DNA of 64,000 nucleotides from Saprospiraceae bacterium (GTDB lineage: Bacteria > Bacteroidota > Bacteroidia > Chitinophagales > Saprospiraceae), in contig JADJYQ010000001.1 of the NCBI GenBank assembly GCA_016719615.1, positions 780,501-844,500 of the forward strand. Reading direction: 5' to 3'. How positions within the stretch are numbered: position 1 is the first letter of the stretch; every line of letters starts with the position of its first letter. This document shows positions 9,977 through 19,018 of the stretch, piece by piece. The position numbers and the translations under genes were made by a program. The notes beneath the pieces are model-generated. The model saw only the letters and a list, made by a program, of their open reading frames with translations, had not been told where the DNA came from and did no database searches.

Positions 9977-10297
9977 TTAGTTTAAGTTCGACTTAATTAT
10001 TTGAAGTAATGATTCTTCAGAAATCATTCCTGAATGTTGCCAGACAATGTTGCCGCGATGGAACAGGATAAGTGTGGGTACGCCCCTGATATGATATTTA
10101 TTCACAACGGATGGATTCTTATCAACATCTACTTTGAAGATTCTGATGTGATCACCTGTTTTGGATTTTATTTTATCGATCACAGGTGCCATCATCTTAC
10201 AGGGGCCACACCACTCGGTGAAAAAATCTACCAACACCAGATTTTCGGCCTGTAGGATGCTTTGAAAACTTTTATTTTCTTTGATTTCCATTTTCAT
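9977..10297 (-). CDS. trxA: Thioredoxin
   Basis: Small cytoplasmic dithiol reductase of 106 residues. The classic active site WCGPC has its cysteines at residues 30 and 33, and the cis-proline segment RGVPT is present. It lies between the rhodanese gene (24 bases upstream) and the OsmC gene (5 bases downstream). In such a setting thioredoxin may regenerate rhodanese or OsmC cysteines, which is inference. No signal peptide is seen. Confidence 0.95.
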   Translation of the reverse strand: MKMEIKENKSFQSILQAENLVLVDFFTEWCGPCKMMAPVIDKIKSKTGDHIRIFKVDVDKNPSVVNKYHIRGVPTLILFHRGNIVWQHSGMISEESLLQIIKSNLN

Positions 10298-10321
10298 TTA
10301 TTTTGGTAAACAGTAAGATGT

Positions 10322-10633
10322 TTATTTGATTTTATGAGATAGCGAATGCCAACCACCGCCATTGTATACATTTACGAAACCATTTTCAAGCAATAATTTT
10401 CTGGCAGCTGCACTCCGCATACCCGACGCGCAACAGCTTATAATGGTTTTGTTTTTATCCAGTTTACTCAGCTTTTTGTTCAAGTCTTGTAAGGGTATGT
10501 TTAAACTACCGGGAATATGCCCTCCAGAAAATTCTGCAGGAGTCCTGACATCAAGTATGATTGCACCAGCTTTTACAATTTGTTTATAGTCAACTTTTGT
10601 ATTTGAAAACATTTTTTTTAAGAATTGTATCAT
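10322..10633 (-). CDS. Single-domain rhodanese (sulfurtransferase)
   Basis: One rhodanese domain of 103 residues. The active loop reads CASGMRS with the catalytic Cys at residue 68, directly preceded by another Cys. The conserved LDVRTPAEFSGGHIPGSLNI segment lies near the N-terminus. Such proteins carry sulfane sulfur as a persulfide. It is the first gene of the operon rhodanese-thioredoxin-OsmC-membrane protein-hydroxylase. The upstream 150 bases contain short tandem repeats. Confidence 0.92.
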   Translation of the reverse strand: MIQFLKKMFSNTKVDYKQIVKAGAIILDVRTPAEFSGGHIPGSLNIPLQDLNKKLSKLDKNKTIISCCASGMRSAAARKLLLENGFVNVYNGGGWHSLSHKIK

Positions 10634-10674
10634 GAAGAGTTTATTTTAAAATATTATTCATTTTTTTAGAGTTA

Positions 10675-10700
10675 AAAGCTCAAAGCTCAAAGCTCAAAGC
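10675..10700 (+). repeat. 7-bp tandem repeat (AAAGCTC)n
   Basis: Three full copies of AAAGCTC plus five further bases, upstream of the rhodanese operon and downstream of the HMA gene. It is one of several short-unit arrays in intergenic gaps of this window. Confidence 0.85.
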
Positions 10701-10718
10701 GTAGTTCATATTACTAAA

Positions 10719-10787
10719 CTAACAACCACCAACCACCAACTAACAACTAACAACCACCAACTAACAACTATCAGCCACCAACTAACT
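10719..10787 (+). repeat. Degenerate ACCAACCACCAAC / TAACAACTA tandem array
   Basis: An imperfect low-complexity array built from CCACCAAC and TAACAAC words. It fills the gap up to, and slightly into, the 3' end of the HMA-domain gene (stop at 10782). Confidence 0.75.
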
Positions 10788-10994
10788 TACTTCATTCGCA
10801 GGAAATCCTATTTTCGTTAAAATATTTAGGATTTCTGTCAGCTTTATTTCTTCGGCGATTGTGAATTTTATTTCTTTCGTTTGCAGCTCTCCGCTAATGT
10901 TGGATATGTCTGCTTGTTCCCGCAATTTATCTTTTATAGTGCTAATGCATCCACTGCACTTAATTTGATCTATTTTAAGACATACTTCTTTCAT
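10782..10994 (-). CDS. Heavy-metal-associated (HMA) domain protein
   Basis: Seventy-residue ferredoxin-like metal chaperone fold. The metal-binding CxxC is C13-S-G-C16 in the first loop. Free-standing HMA proteins usually bind Cu(I) or related soft metals and pass them to P-type ATPases or sensors; no such ATPase is in this window. Its last codons abut a low-complexity repeat. Its position between the MBL-rhodanese and rhodanese genes suggests co-regulation with the sulfur block. Confidence 0.85.
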   Translation of the reverse strand: MKEVCLKIDQIKCSGCISTIKDKLREQADISNISGELQTKEIKFTIAEEIKLTEILNILTKIGFPANEVS

Positions 10995-11066
10995 GTCAAT
11001 GATTTTGACTTAAAATTTAAAAATATTTTGAAAGGCTTAAAACTTGTGTTCTTTACTGCAACTATA

Positions 11067-12491
11067 CTATAACAATGTCGTAGGACAAACGTATTCGGTG
11101 AGCTGAAACTTGGCTGTTTTTTGAATGGCCTGAAAACCACCATTTATTTCAATTAAGTTATCATATCCGCGCGCTTTTAAAATGCTGCAGAAAACCATCG
11201 ATCGATATCCTCCGGCACAGTGAACATAATATGTTTTGTTTTTGTCAATGCTTTCCATACTTTCATTGATAAAATCAAGAGGCGCATTTTGTGCATCCAA
11301 AATATGTTCTGAATCATATTCACTTTTTTTCCGAACATCCAGAATATTGATATCTGGATTTTCATTTTTTATGGCATGCAATTCCTCTGCCGAGATGGAA
11401 TGAATTTGATCAATTGGATAGTTATGGTTTATCCAGGACTCCATTCCACCTTCTAGGTAACCTATCGCGTGATCGTAACCTACTCTGGCCAGGCGCATGA
11501 CAACTTCTTTTTCTCTTTCCGGCTCTGCTACAATCAGTATTTCTTGTTGGATGTCCGGGATCAATGTACCTACCCAAACAGCGAAGTTGCCATCGATTCC
11601 AATGTTGATCGAACCCGGGATGAATCCTTTGTTGAACCGTTGTGGTTTCCTGGTGTCTAATATCAATGCGGAAGTTTCCTGAGCTATGAGTTGAAAAGTT
11701 TCCGCCGAAAGGGATCTGGCACCTCTTTCCATCACCTCATCAATGCGATCATAACCCTGAATGTTGAGCATAACATTTTTTGGAAAATAAGAAGGGGGAG
11801 CTATTAAACCACTGGTTAATTCTTTTATAAATTCATCTTTAGTCATTTCCGTTTGGAGTGCATAGTTGGTCAACTTTTGATGACCAAGGGTGTCAGATGT
11901 TTCTTTACTCATGTTTTTTCCGCAAGCACTCCCCGCACCGTGAGCCGGATAAACTATAATATCATCAGAAAGCGGCATGATTTTGTTGCGAAGGGAATCA
12001 TATAACATTCCTGCCAACATATCCTGAGTCAAGTCTTTGACCAATTTCTGTGCTAGATCCGGTCTGCCAACATCACCAATAAATAAGGTGTCTCCGGTGA
12101 AGATGGCCTTATCAATTCCTTCTTCATCAGTGAGCAGGTAACAAGAACTTTCAAGCGTATGTCCCGGTGTATGCAAAAGTTTAAGTTGGATCTTTCCGAT
12201 ATTAAAAACCATTCCGTCAGAGGCCTTTAAACATTCAAAACCCGTTTCAATTTCAGTGGGTCCATATACTATTTGGGCAGCTGTTTTTTCAGCAAGATCT
12301 TTGTGTCCCGATACAAAATCAGCGTGAAAATGGGTTTCAAAAACGTATTTGATCCTTGTGCCATTTTTCTCAGCCATATCGATATATGGTTGTACTTCGC
12401 GCAAAGGGTCTATAATTGCTGCTTCTCCTTCGCTTTCAATGTAATATGCTCCCTGAGCAAGGCAACCCGTATAAATTTGTTGAATTTTCAT
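11067..12491 (-). CDS. MBL-fold hydrolase with two rhodanese domains (persulfide dioxygenase-like)
   Basis: The N-terminal metallo-beta-lactamase domain carries the metal motif H54-F-H56-A-D58 with H63, plus HTPGH (H111) and GDTLFIGDVGRPD. These match the ETHE1-like persulfide dioxygenase group more closely than the lactamases. Two rhodanese domains follow. The first (about 265-355) has no catalytic Cys in its active loop and is probably structural. The second (about 375-460) has C425 in HCAGGYRS. The 474 residues match this known fusion. It likely oxidises glutathione- or protein-bound persulfide and moves sulfane sulfur. The neighbouring Crp/Fnr gene and a dyad upstream (12539-12552) suggest its control. 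Confidence 0.9.
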   Translation of the reverse strand: MKIQQIYTGCLAQGAYYIESEGEAAIIDPLREVQPYIDMAEKNGTRIKYVFETHFHADFVSGHKDLAEKTAAQIVYGPTEIETGFECLKASDGMVFNIGKIQLKLLHTPGHTLESSCYLLTDEEGIDKAIFTGDTLFIGDVGRPDLAQKLVKDLTQDMLAGMLYDSLRNKIMPLSDDIIVYPAHGAGSACGKNMSKETSDTLGHQKLTNYALQTEMTKDEFIKELTSGLIAPPSYFPKNVMLNIQGYDRIDEVMERGARSLSAETFQLIAQETSALILDTRKPQRFNKGFIPGSINIGIDGNFAVWVGTLIPDIQQEILIVAEPEREKEVVMRLARVGYDHAIGYLEGGMESWINHNYPIDQIHSISAEELHAIKNENPDINILDVRKKSEYDSEHILDAQNAPLDFINESMESIDKNKTYYVHCAGGYRSMVFCSILKARGYDNLIEINGGFQAIQKTAKFQLTEYVCPTTLL

Positions 12492-12538
12492 ATTTTAAAA
12501 TTACGATGTAAAATTACTTTGTATTTAAAGGACTTTAT

Positions 12539-12552
12539 GTGACTTAGGTTAC
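12539..12552. promoter_or_regulatory. Candidate Crp/Fnr operator dyad
   Basis: GTGACTTAGGTTAC has the symmetric form GTnACnTAnGTnAC (10 of 14 positions match its own reverse complement). It lies 48 bases upstream of the MBL-rhodanese start and just after the Crp/Fnr gene, where a site for that regulator would be expected. No binding evidence exists. Confidence 0.4.
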
Positions 12553-12567
12553 TTTTTGAGATGATTT

Positions 12568-13245
12568 TTAAAGCTTTTCAAATCCTTGCAAAAGTTTGAT
12601 CTGGTTTCGGTAAAGCAAAAGTCTTTGATCATTTTCCAATTTTTTCAAAAGTCTTGAAATTACTACTCTGGAGCTTGCCAGATCCTCGGCAATTTGCTGG
12701 TGCGAAAGATTGATCAGGCTAGACCCTGCAATTTTTGATTTTTCTTTCAGGTAATAGATGAGTCTTTCGTCGAGTTTTTGAAAAGCGATCTGGTCTATGG
12801 TTTTCAACAATTCATCAAACCTGAGTTTCATGTTGCGCATGATGAAACTTTTCCAACTTGGATATTTGAGCAACCACTCGTCCATCAGTTGTATTGGAAT
12901 GGCGTAAAGAAATAAATTGCCATCAGCTTCGGCTTTAATTTCACTAGGATGATGTTGCATACAACAAGTGATGGTCATGGCACAAATTTCCATGGGCATC
13001 AGATTATATAAAAATATCTCATTGCCTTCATCATCAATGCGACTTACTTTAATCGAGCCTTCCAAAACCAAAGGCATTTTTCTGATGATCTGCCCAGAAT
13101 CTATAATGCGCTCTCCTGATGCAATTTGCATGAATTGAGCTTTTTGGACCAATTCTTCGGCTAATGATAATTCAAATAGTTCTTCCAGTCTTTTTTCAAA
13201 TGACAATCTGAGTTCCGGACTTATTTTTTGTTGCGGTTCAGCCAT
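12568..13245 (-). CDS. Crp/Fnr family transcriptional regulator
   Basis: An N-terminal cyclic-nucleotide-binding-like beta-roll is followed by a dimer helix and a C-terminal winged helix (LSHQQIAEDLASSRVVISR as recognition region, about 175-205). I chose the ATG at 13245; the frame to 13299 needs TTG and an AT-rich leader. Three cysteines, C88, C94 and the adjacent C95, lie in the segment EICAMTITCCMQ, placed where the effector pocket would be. There is no N-terminal Fe-S cysteine set of true Fnr. This Cys-rich version is familiar from Bacteroidota regulators beside rhodanese and MBL genes, so sensing of sulfane sulfur or redox state is a fair inference. Confidence 0.88.
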   Translation of the reverse strand: MAEPQQKISPELRLSFEKRLEELFELSLAEELVQKAQFMQIASGERIIDSGQIIRKMPLVLEGSIKVSRIDDEGNEIFLYNLMPMEICAMTITCCMQHHPSEIKAEADGNLFLYAIPIQLMDEWLLKYPSWKSFIMRNMKLRFDELLKTIDQIAFQKLDERLIYYLKEKSKIAGSSLINLSHQQIAEDLASSRVVISRLLKKLENDQRLLLYRNQIKLLQGFEKL

Positions 13246-13351
13246 AATTCTGAATTTATGAAAATATATTGACTTTCCTATAGATCTGGAAAAGAACAAT
13301 TTGAAAGCAACTAAAGTTTTATGCTTAGTTTTACCATCAAAATAAATAAAA

Positions 13352-13813
13352 ATGGAAGAATTGGTTTTGTCTCTACATTCCTGGTTGAGATGGGTCGTAT
13401 TAGGCCTAGGAGTTTATGCTTTATATACGAATTACAGGGGCTGGAAATTCGGCTTGTTGTATGGCGGATTTTATAAAAAAATCAACACTTGGTTTATCGC
13501 TTCCCTGCATACGCAACTCGTGTTGGGATTGATCGTGTATTTTGGAACTTCAACGATGATGAAAGGCATACTTTCAGATTTTGGAGGATCCATGAAAATG
13601 GCAGAAACCCGCTTTTGGAGTGTTGAACATTTTATGGGTATGGTAATAGGTATAGCCATAGCTCAAATTGGCAGTATCAAAGCCAAAAAAGCATGCGATG
13701 GTGCATCTTCATTTAAAACTGCATTTATTTGGTTTTCAGTAGCACTGGCGATCATTCTTTTAATGATACCATTCGGGGTTTGGAATGTAGAAAGACCTTT
13801 GTTCAGAATATGA
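13352..13813 (+). CDS. Conserved four-helix membrane protein (cytochrome-b-like)
   Basis: 153 residues with four predicted helices. Histidines occur near helix ends: LHSWLRW at the start, SLHTQLVLG, and VEHFMGM. Related Bacteroidota proteins are often labelled cytochrome b, and paired histidines could ligate heme, but no further heme motif is seen. The gene is divergent from the Crp/Fnr gene, about 105 bases away, and could share its control region. The function is not established. Confidence 0.7.
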   Translation: MEELVLSLHSWLRWVVLGLGVYALYTNYRGWKFGLLYGGFYKKINTWFIASLHTQLVLGLIVYFGTSTMMKGILSDFGGSMKMAETRFWSVEHFMGMVIGIAIAQIGSIKAKKACDGASSFKTAFIWFSVALAIILLMIPFGVWNVERPLFRI

Positions 13814-13913
13814 TAATCTTGCTTGAAACAAACTCTAGATAATAGATTATAGAGCAAATAGAATAGACATTAAACAAAACTATTTATACTAGAGCTTCTT
13901 TTAATATAGAAAA

Positions 13914-13937
13914 AAGCTTTTAAGCTTTTAAGCTTTT
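13914..13937 (+). repeat. 8-bp tandem repeat (AAGCTTTT)3
   Basis: Three exact copies of AAGCTTTT, flanked by two further AAGCTTT-like words, in the convergent gap just before the 3' end of the lipoprotein gene. Confidence 0.85.
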
Positions 13938-13954
13938 CGCTTCAAGCTTTCATC

Positions 13955-14611
13955 TCATTCACATATCCGCTCACCCACCCCCAATGGCGCATAACGACAA
14001 ACTTCATAAACAACGGTTAGTTCAAGTGTAAAATCTAAAGTAAAATGCATTCTTAAGCCTTTTGGCGCGGGGTCACCGGTCATGATAAATAACAAATCGT
14101 CTTGTTGGCTGGTTGACATGACATACCTTGTAAGTGCTTTATTTAATTCAGTAATGGCGCCACCATTGAGATATTCGTTCAACTTAACCGCATTATTAAA
14201 TGGGCTTGCAGGAATATCGTATAATGGCAAGAAAGCGTTTTGCTCTTTTAGCATAACCAGCTGAAGAGTACTATCTCCTGAAACGATCAATAAATTCAAA
14301 TACATGGCACCGGCAGTATTGTCATCAGCCCTGGAATAATTTACTTTGGCAGAAGTTACCTGTAGTGATAACAAGGTGTGTGGTTCATCCGGAATAGAAA
14401 GTCCTCTTCTGATATCAGCTGCGGTAAATTTATTGGCCAAAAGAAATACTTTGTCCTCATCAACGACATAATTGGCAACAAATGGCAGCTTTCTCGTTTC
14501 TGTGAAAATCTGATTTGCACAGGCTTCATCTCCTCCACCAAGATATTCTTCTAATCCGCAACAACTGCTGAAACCCAGATATAAAAGCCCTAAGAGAATA
14601 ATATTTTTCAT
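13955..14611 (-). CDS. Hypothetical lipoprotein
   Basis: 218 residues. The signal sequence ends in GFSSCC, a plausible lipobox, so the mature protein is probably membrane anchored. The rest alternates beta-strand-like segments, without a domain I recognise. It is 11 bases after the beta-barrel gene on the same strand and probably shares its operon, so an envelope role is likely. Confidence 0.75.
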   Translation of the reverse strand: MKNIILLGLLYLGFSSCCGLEEYLGGGDEACANQIFTETRKLPFVANYVVDEDKVFLLANKFTAADIRRGLSIPDEPHTLLSLQVTSAKVNYSRADDNTAGAMYLNLLIVSGDSTLQLVMLKEQNAFLPLYDIPASPFNNAVKLNEYLNGGAITELNKALTRYVMSTSQQDDLLFIMTGDPAPKGLRMHFTLDFTLELTVVYEVCRYAPLGVGERICE

Positions 14612-14622
14612 ATAAATTTTTT

Positions 14623-15501
14623 TTAAAAATGTAAACTAATGCCAGCAGCTACTGTCAGACCTTCTGAATATTGAATGGAAGAATGTAGATTGATAATTGC
14701 CAATCGAATTGCGGCTGATAATTCAACTGCCATTGTTTTTGAATTGCTCAGCTGAATTTTATTCACTTTCGTTTCTCCATTTCTTGTATACTGATATTTT
14801 ACATCTGTATTCGATGATTGAACAGCTCCTATGAGTTGAGCTGACCAAATTTTTCCTGATTTTCCGATGTGAACAGTAAATAAATGGGCGTCGTGAACAA
14901 GATAAGGTTCATCTTTAAACTGGTGATAAAAATAACCAACTGAAAGGTCTATCGGAATGCTTTTGAAATAAGGATTAATAGCATGTCGGAGACCCAAGCC
15001 AAGCATACTGACTTTTCCAAAATTATCATCGAGCTCAAATGCAAAATATCTGGCTGTAAATTCTGTATTAAAAATTCCGCCTACAGTTACTTGTGGAGTA
15101 GCCATGGGCATTCGCTTTAAATTATAACCTCCTGGAAATACATAAATAGTTCCATTTACACCATTTACATAAACTGGTTGAATGTTTCCAATGATCGTTG
15201 GAACTTCTGCTGTCTGGTGAGGGTCAAAATTAGGATCGGTAGAAGCCGTAAACGTCTTTTGTGCGGTAGATGGAAATGCTATTGAAGCCACCATGCCTAT
15301 TCTGAAATATAAAGCGGTATCTATGGCCGACCATTCTCTGATGCCGGTGTTAAGCGCCGATGTGAATAAATCAGATAATGGTTGAATGTAACCGGACGAA
15401 TTCTCATCGACATAAGCGTCAAATAAATCTTCGACAGCCTGGCCTGTTAAATTCAATCCGCTTAAACAAAACAGCATAAGGACTATTAATTTTTTGACCA
15501 T
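14623..15501 (-). CDS. Outer-membrane beta-barrel-like protein (resembles DUF6588)
   Basis: A signal peptide (cleavage after LTGQA) is followed by a conserved opening in which a DAYVDENSSGYIQPLSDLF segment leads into many amphipathic strands, ending with a terminal Phe (AAGISLHF), as outer-membrane barrels do. The size of about 290 residues and the opening motif resemble the Bacteroidota DUF6588 family; I recognise it only by pattern. The function is unknown. It is followed closely by the lipoprotein gene. Confidence 0.7.
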   Translation of the reverse strand: MVKKLIVLMLFCLSGLNLTGQAVEDLFDAYVDENSSGYIQPLSDLFTSALNTGIREWSAIDTALYFRIGMVASIAFPSTAQKTFTASTDPNFDPHQTAEVPTIIGNIQPVYVNGVNGTIYVFPGGYNLKRMPMATPQVTVGGIFNTEFTARYFAFELDDNFGKVSMLGLGLRHAINPYFKSIPIDLSVGYFYHQFKDEPYLVHDAHLFTVHIGKSGKIWSAQLIGAVQSSNTDVKYQYTRNGETKVNKIQLSNSKTMAVELSAAIRLAIINLHSSIQYSEGLTVAAGISLHF

Positions 15502-15802
15502 AAAATTTGATTTTTTAGAGAATTATTCACCCGACTTATAAAATTAATACTATTTTATCATTTTTAATATTTTTTATGGATCTCCATATTTACCAGGCTA
15601 TTAACTTAAAGGGATTCCTTGTATAGAAGACCCGGAATTGTTAAAAATGATAGGTTTAAAGACCATAAACTCTCATGAATAAGCCAAATTTCGAAAATGA
15701 AATTAAATGTTATAAAGCATTAGATAACAGGTACTTGCCTTTGAAAAAACGAGGACTTTAAAAAACTTATATTTTAGGTATTTTTGTTGAAAATTTAACA
15801 AA
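15502..15802. other. Intergenic region without visible gene
   Basis: A 301-base divergent gap between the beta-barrel gene and the large propeller gene. It is AT-rich and must hold promoters for both. I see no clear TAnnTTTG element, RNA gene or repeat. Confidence 0.6.
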
Positions 15803-18800
15803 ATGAAAATGCGCATTCTCATACTTATCATGATCCTCACTGGATTTTACGGAAACGCACAAGTAAGGGCATTGAGAGAGTATATCGAAGATGGCCACGA
15901 TTATTATGAGATCTGTCGCAAAGCTGACAAAATGATTCGCAAGAACAAATTGGAAAACGAGGCGTATCGCGAAGGTGAATTCAGAAAAAATAAAAATAAA
16001 GATTTTCTGGACGACGATAAATTAAAATTCGAAAGATGGAAATGGTATTGGAGGGATAGGATCAATGCAGACGGAACTTTTCCGGATTTACTCCAGCAGT
16101 GGGAAGTTTACAATCGCGTATCCAATGAAACTGCTCCTATAAATTTAAGAAATATCCCGCAATGGAAACACGAGGGACCTCTGAAAAACACAGGCGGTTA
16201 TTGGGGTATGGGAAGAACAACACATGTTAGTTTTCATCCAAGTCAGCCCAATACGTTTTTTGTAGCATCGCCCAATGGCGGGATTTGGAAAACGCTGGAT
16301 GGTGGAAAAACCTATGCTTCCATTGCTGAAAATTTGCCTTACCAGCCGGTAGGAATCGTTCTTGTGAATCCTTCAAGTCCCAATACACTTTATGCGACTT
16401 TGGGCGAGAAAGAAGGGTGGTGGCAATACAGTATGGGTGTATATAAAACAACCAATGGTGGAACGACCTGGAGTCCAACTGCATTAAATTGGAAACTCAC
16501 TGATAATAAAGTGATTTATGCTTTGCAAATGAATCCAATTAATCCGGCAATTCTTATCGCTGCAACAAGTGATGGCATTTATAAAACATTCAATGGCGGG
16601 AACACCTGGGCGCAAATTCGAACTGAAAATTTTTCAGATGTAGTTTATAAGCCGGGAGATACAAGCGTAGTTTATGCAGCGAGTAATGATTACTGGGGAA
16701 ATTCGAATGTTTATAAATCAACCGACGGAGGAAATAGCTTTCAGCAGACCAGCGATTTTGGATTGCAAAAAGTGTTTTTAAAATTTGCTACTACTCTCGC
16801 AGACAGAGAATATCTGGGATTAAATATGAGTGTTGATGGTGGAAAAAAATTTTATTTATCAAAAAACAGTGCCGCATCCTTTGAATTCGTATCTGATATG
16901 CCTGAAAATTTGGTGCTTTATTTTTCTCAAAACAATAAGTCCATACTTTATTGTGGTTATGTCGTTATTTATAAATCAACAGACGGCGGTAAAAACTGGA
17001 ATCAAATTACAGATTGGTGGGCCAGCGGCCGAGGATTGCCCGAAATTCATGCAGATCATCATTTCATTGGTCACCATCCCAACAATCGCGATGAATTGTA
17101 TTTTGGTTGCGATGGAGGAGTTTATCGCTATCGCGAAAGCACAGAAAATTGGGATGAATTGGTAAATGGTCTTGCCATTACTCAGTTTTATAAAATGGCG
17201 ATCTCTACAAGCATCCCGCCGGTACTCATTGGGGGCAGCCAGGATAATGGAGGCTGGGTCAGAAGGGCGAATGGAAGCTGGGGTAACACAAATGGAGGCG
17301 ATGCCATGACTCAGATCATGGACCCAACCAACGCCAATATCGGGTATACTGAATATTGGGGTGGCAATGCAGTTTATCGCACGACCAATGGTTTTAATAG
17401 TTTAGATGACATCACTACAAATATTGGAGCATCGTTGCCAGGACAATGGGTAACGCCATTCGGACTGAATCCTAAAAATCCAAAAACATTCATCATCGGA
17501 TACAATGATGTTTTCGTTTCTCACGATAGGGGAAATTCCTTTCGACAAATCAGCTCAAATCTTACAGGGCATGTAGATAATGATTTAAGGGAAGTGCGCA
17601 TAAGTCCTGTTGATACGAATTTTATAGTGGCATCCAGAGGCAATATCATGTATGCATCTAAAGATTTTGGAAAAACCTGGAAAACTTCAAACCTGATTAG
17701 TAATCTCGAAATCACCGGCTTTGAATTTCATCCAAAAAATGCAAACAGGATGTGGTGCACCCGGGGAGCATATGGCGCCATCAAAGTAATGGAATCCAAT
17801 AATCAGGGAACCTCCTGGATCAATATCACCAAAAATATGGTCAATACTCCGGTTTTGTGCATCAGTTATGACGAGGCTTCCAATACCTTGTTCATAGGTA
17901 CTGATTTTGGCGTGTTCTATTCAGATGCAGATAATGTTGACTGGCAATATTACGGTGTTGGATTACCCCACACTTCGGTGACAGATATTGAATTACATCA
18001 GGGTCTGAGAAAAATGTATATCAGCACTTATGGAAGAGGATTTTATTCTATTGATCTTCCTGATTGTGCACCCGTTTCATTAAACCTATTTACGAGTGTT
18101 GACCAGTCAAGTTTTGAATTAAAGGATTCCATAAAAGTTTGCGCCGGAAGCACAATATTATTTAAAAGTCAGGATCAACTGACCGGCACCTTCAGATGGA
18201 GAGGTCCACGTCTGGATACAGTTATTGAAAATAATATTGAATTTAATGCCGGGATCTTTAATCATTTCAACCAAAACGGAAATTACATTTTAGAATATAC
18301 TTCTCCAACGGGATGCATGCGCTTGGATACCGTTTACATAAGAGTGATTCCTAGACCCAATTTTAAGATCACTTCTAATTATACGCATTTGGATTGCCAA
18401 CATTCATCCTTACTTTTAGAACCGGGCATGGTTAAAGACACGCTCCTTTTTGATTATGTTTGGAAGACTCCTTCAAATAATGTTATTCCGGATTATAATT
18501 TGGAAACTCAGGAGGGGGGTAGGTTTATTTTAACGATTTTAAATAAATCTGCCAATTGTCCTTTTTCAGATACCATCATCATTGAGAAATTTGAAGATCC
18601 CAATCTGGATTCTTTCCGGCAGCTCAATAATTTATGTAATGGAGATCAGTCTGGTTTCATCGAAGTAAGACTGTCTAAAGGAAGGCTGCCTTTTGTTTAC
18701 AATTGGTCAAATGGAAGCGATAAAGCGATCAATTCTTCTCTGCCGGCAGGCCTGTATACTTTACAGGTATCTGATGCCAACAAATGCAGCTTTTTAAAAC

Positions 18801-19018
18801 AGTTTGTAATAACAGAGCCCGACAGCTTTAATGTAGTTTCAGACATCAGGCACAGTACAGGGACTGATGGTTATATTCATATCAATGTAAAAGGGAATAC
18901 GCCTCCTTACATGTTTGAGTGGTATAAAGACGGTATTTTGATAGCTACAGAAGAAGATATAGATCAATTGGTACCGGGGAGTTACACTTTAAAATTAAAA
19001 GATGCTAACAATTGTTAG
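15803..19018 (+). CDS. Secreted BNR/VPS10-type propeller protein with SprB repeats, ending at an internal amber codon
   Basis: A signal peptide (GFYGNAQ) and a helical linker rich in charged residues lead into a long beta-propeller region (about 115-745) with repeated sialidase-type words such as STDGGKNW and TTNGGTTW. Then come Ig/PKD-like beta segments and SprB repeats (about 945-1071, with PFVYNWSNGS). The frame stops at TAG (19016-19018) in the middle of the second SprB unit. The same frame continues open to 19318 and encodes a normal sorting domain, so the stop is premature. As written, the product lacks its T9SS signal. It is a surface or secreted protein of unknown target. Confidence 0.85.
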   Translation: MKMRILILIMILTGFYGNAQVRALREYIEDGHDYYEICRKADKMIRKNKLENEAYREGEFRKNKNKDFLDDDKLKFERWKWYWRDRINADGTFPDLLQQWEVYNRVSNETAPINLRNIPQWKHEGPLKNTGGYWGMGRTTHVSFHPSQPNTFFVASPNGGIWKTLDGGKTYASIAENLPYQPVGIVLVNPSSPNTLYATLGEKEGWWQYSMGVYKTTNGGTTWSPTALNWKLTDNKVIYALQMNPINPAILIAATSDGIYKTFNGGNTWAQIRTENFSDVVYKPGDTSVVYAASNDYWGNSNVYKSTDGGNSFQQTSDFGLQKVFLKFATTLADREYLGLNMSVDGGKKFYLSKNSAASFEFVSDMPENLVLYFSQNNKSILYCGYVVIYKSTDGGKNWNQITDWWASGRGLPEIHADHHFIGHHPNNRDELYFGCDGGVYRYRESTENWDELVNGLAITQFYKMAISTSIPPVLIGGSQDNGGWVRRANGSWGNTNGGDAMTQIMDPTNANIGYTEYWGGNAVYRTTNGFNSLDDITTNIGASLPGQWVTPFGLNPKNPKTFIIGYNDVFVSHDRGNSFRQISSNLTGHVDNDLREVRISPVDTNFIVASRGNIMYASKDFGKTWKTSNLISNLEITGFEFHPKNANRMWCTRGAYGAIKVMESNNQGTSWINITKNMVNTPVLCISYDEASNTLFIGTDFGVFYSDADNVDWQYYGVGLPHTSVTDIELHQGLRKMYISTYGRGFYSIDLPDCAPVSLNLFTSVDQSSFELKDSIKVCAGSTILFKSQDQLTGTFRWRGPRLDTVIENNIEFNAGIFNHFNQNGNYILEYTSPTGCMRLDTVYIRVIPRPNFKITSNYTHLDCQHSSLLLEPGMVKDTLLFDYVWKTPSNNVIPDYNLETQEGGRFILTILNKSANCPFSDTIIIEKFEDPNLDSFRQLNNLCNGDQSGFIEVRLSKGRLPFVYNWSNGSDKAINSSLPAGLYTLQVSDANKCSFLKQFVITEPDSFNVVSDIRHSTGTDGYIHINVKGNTPPYMFEWYKDGILIATEEDIDQLVPGSYTLKLKDANNC

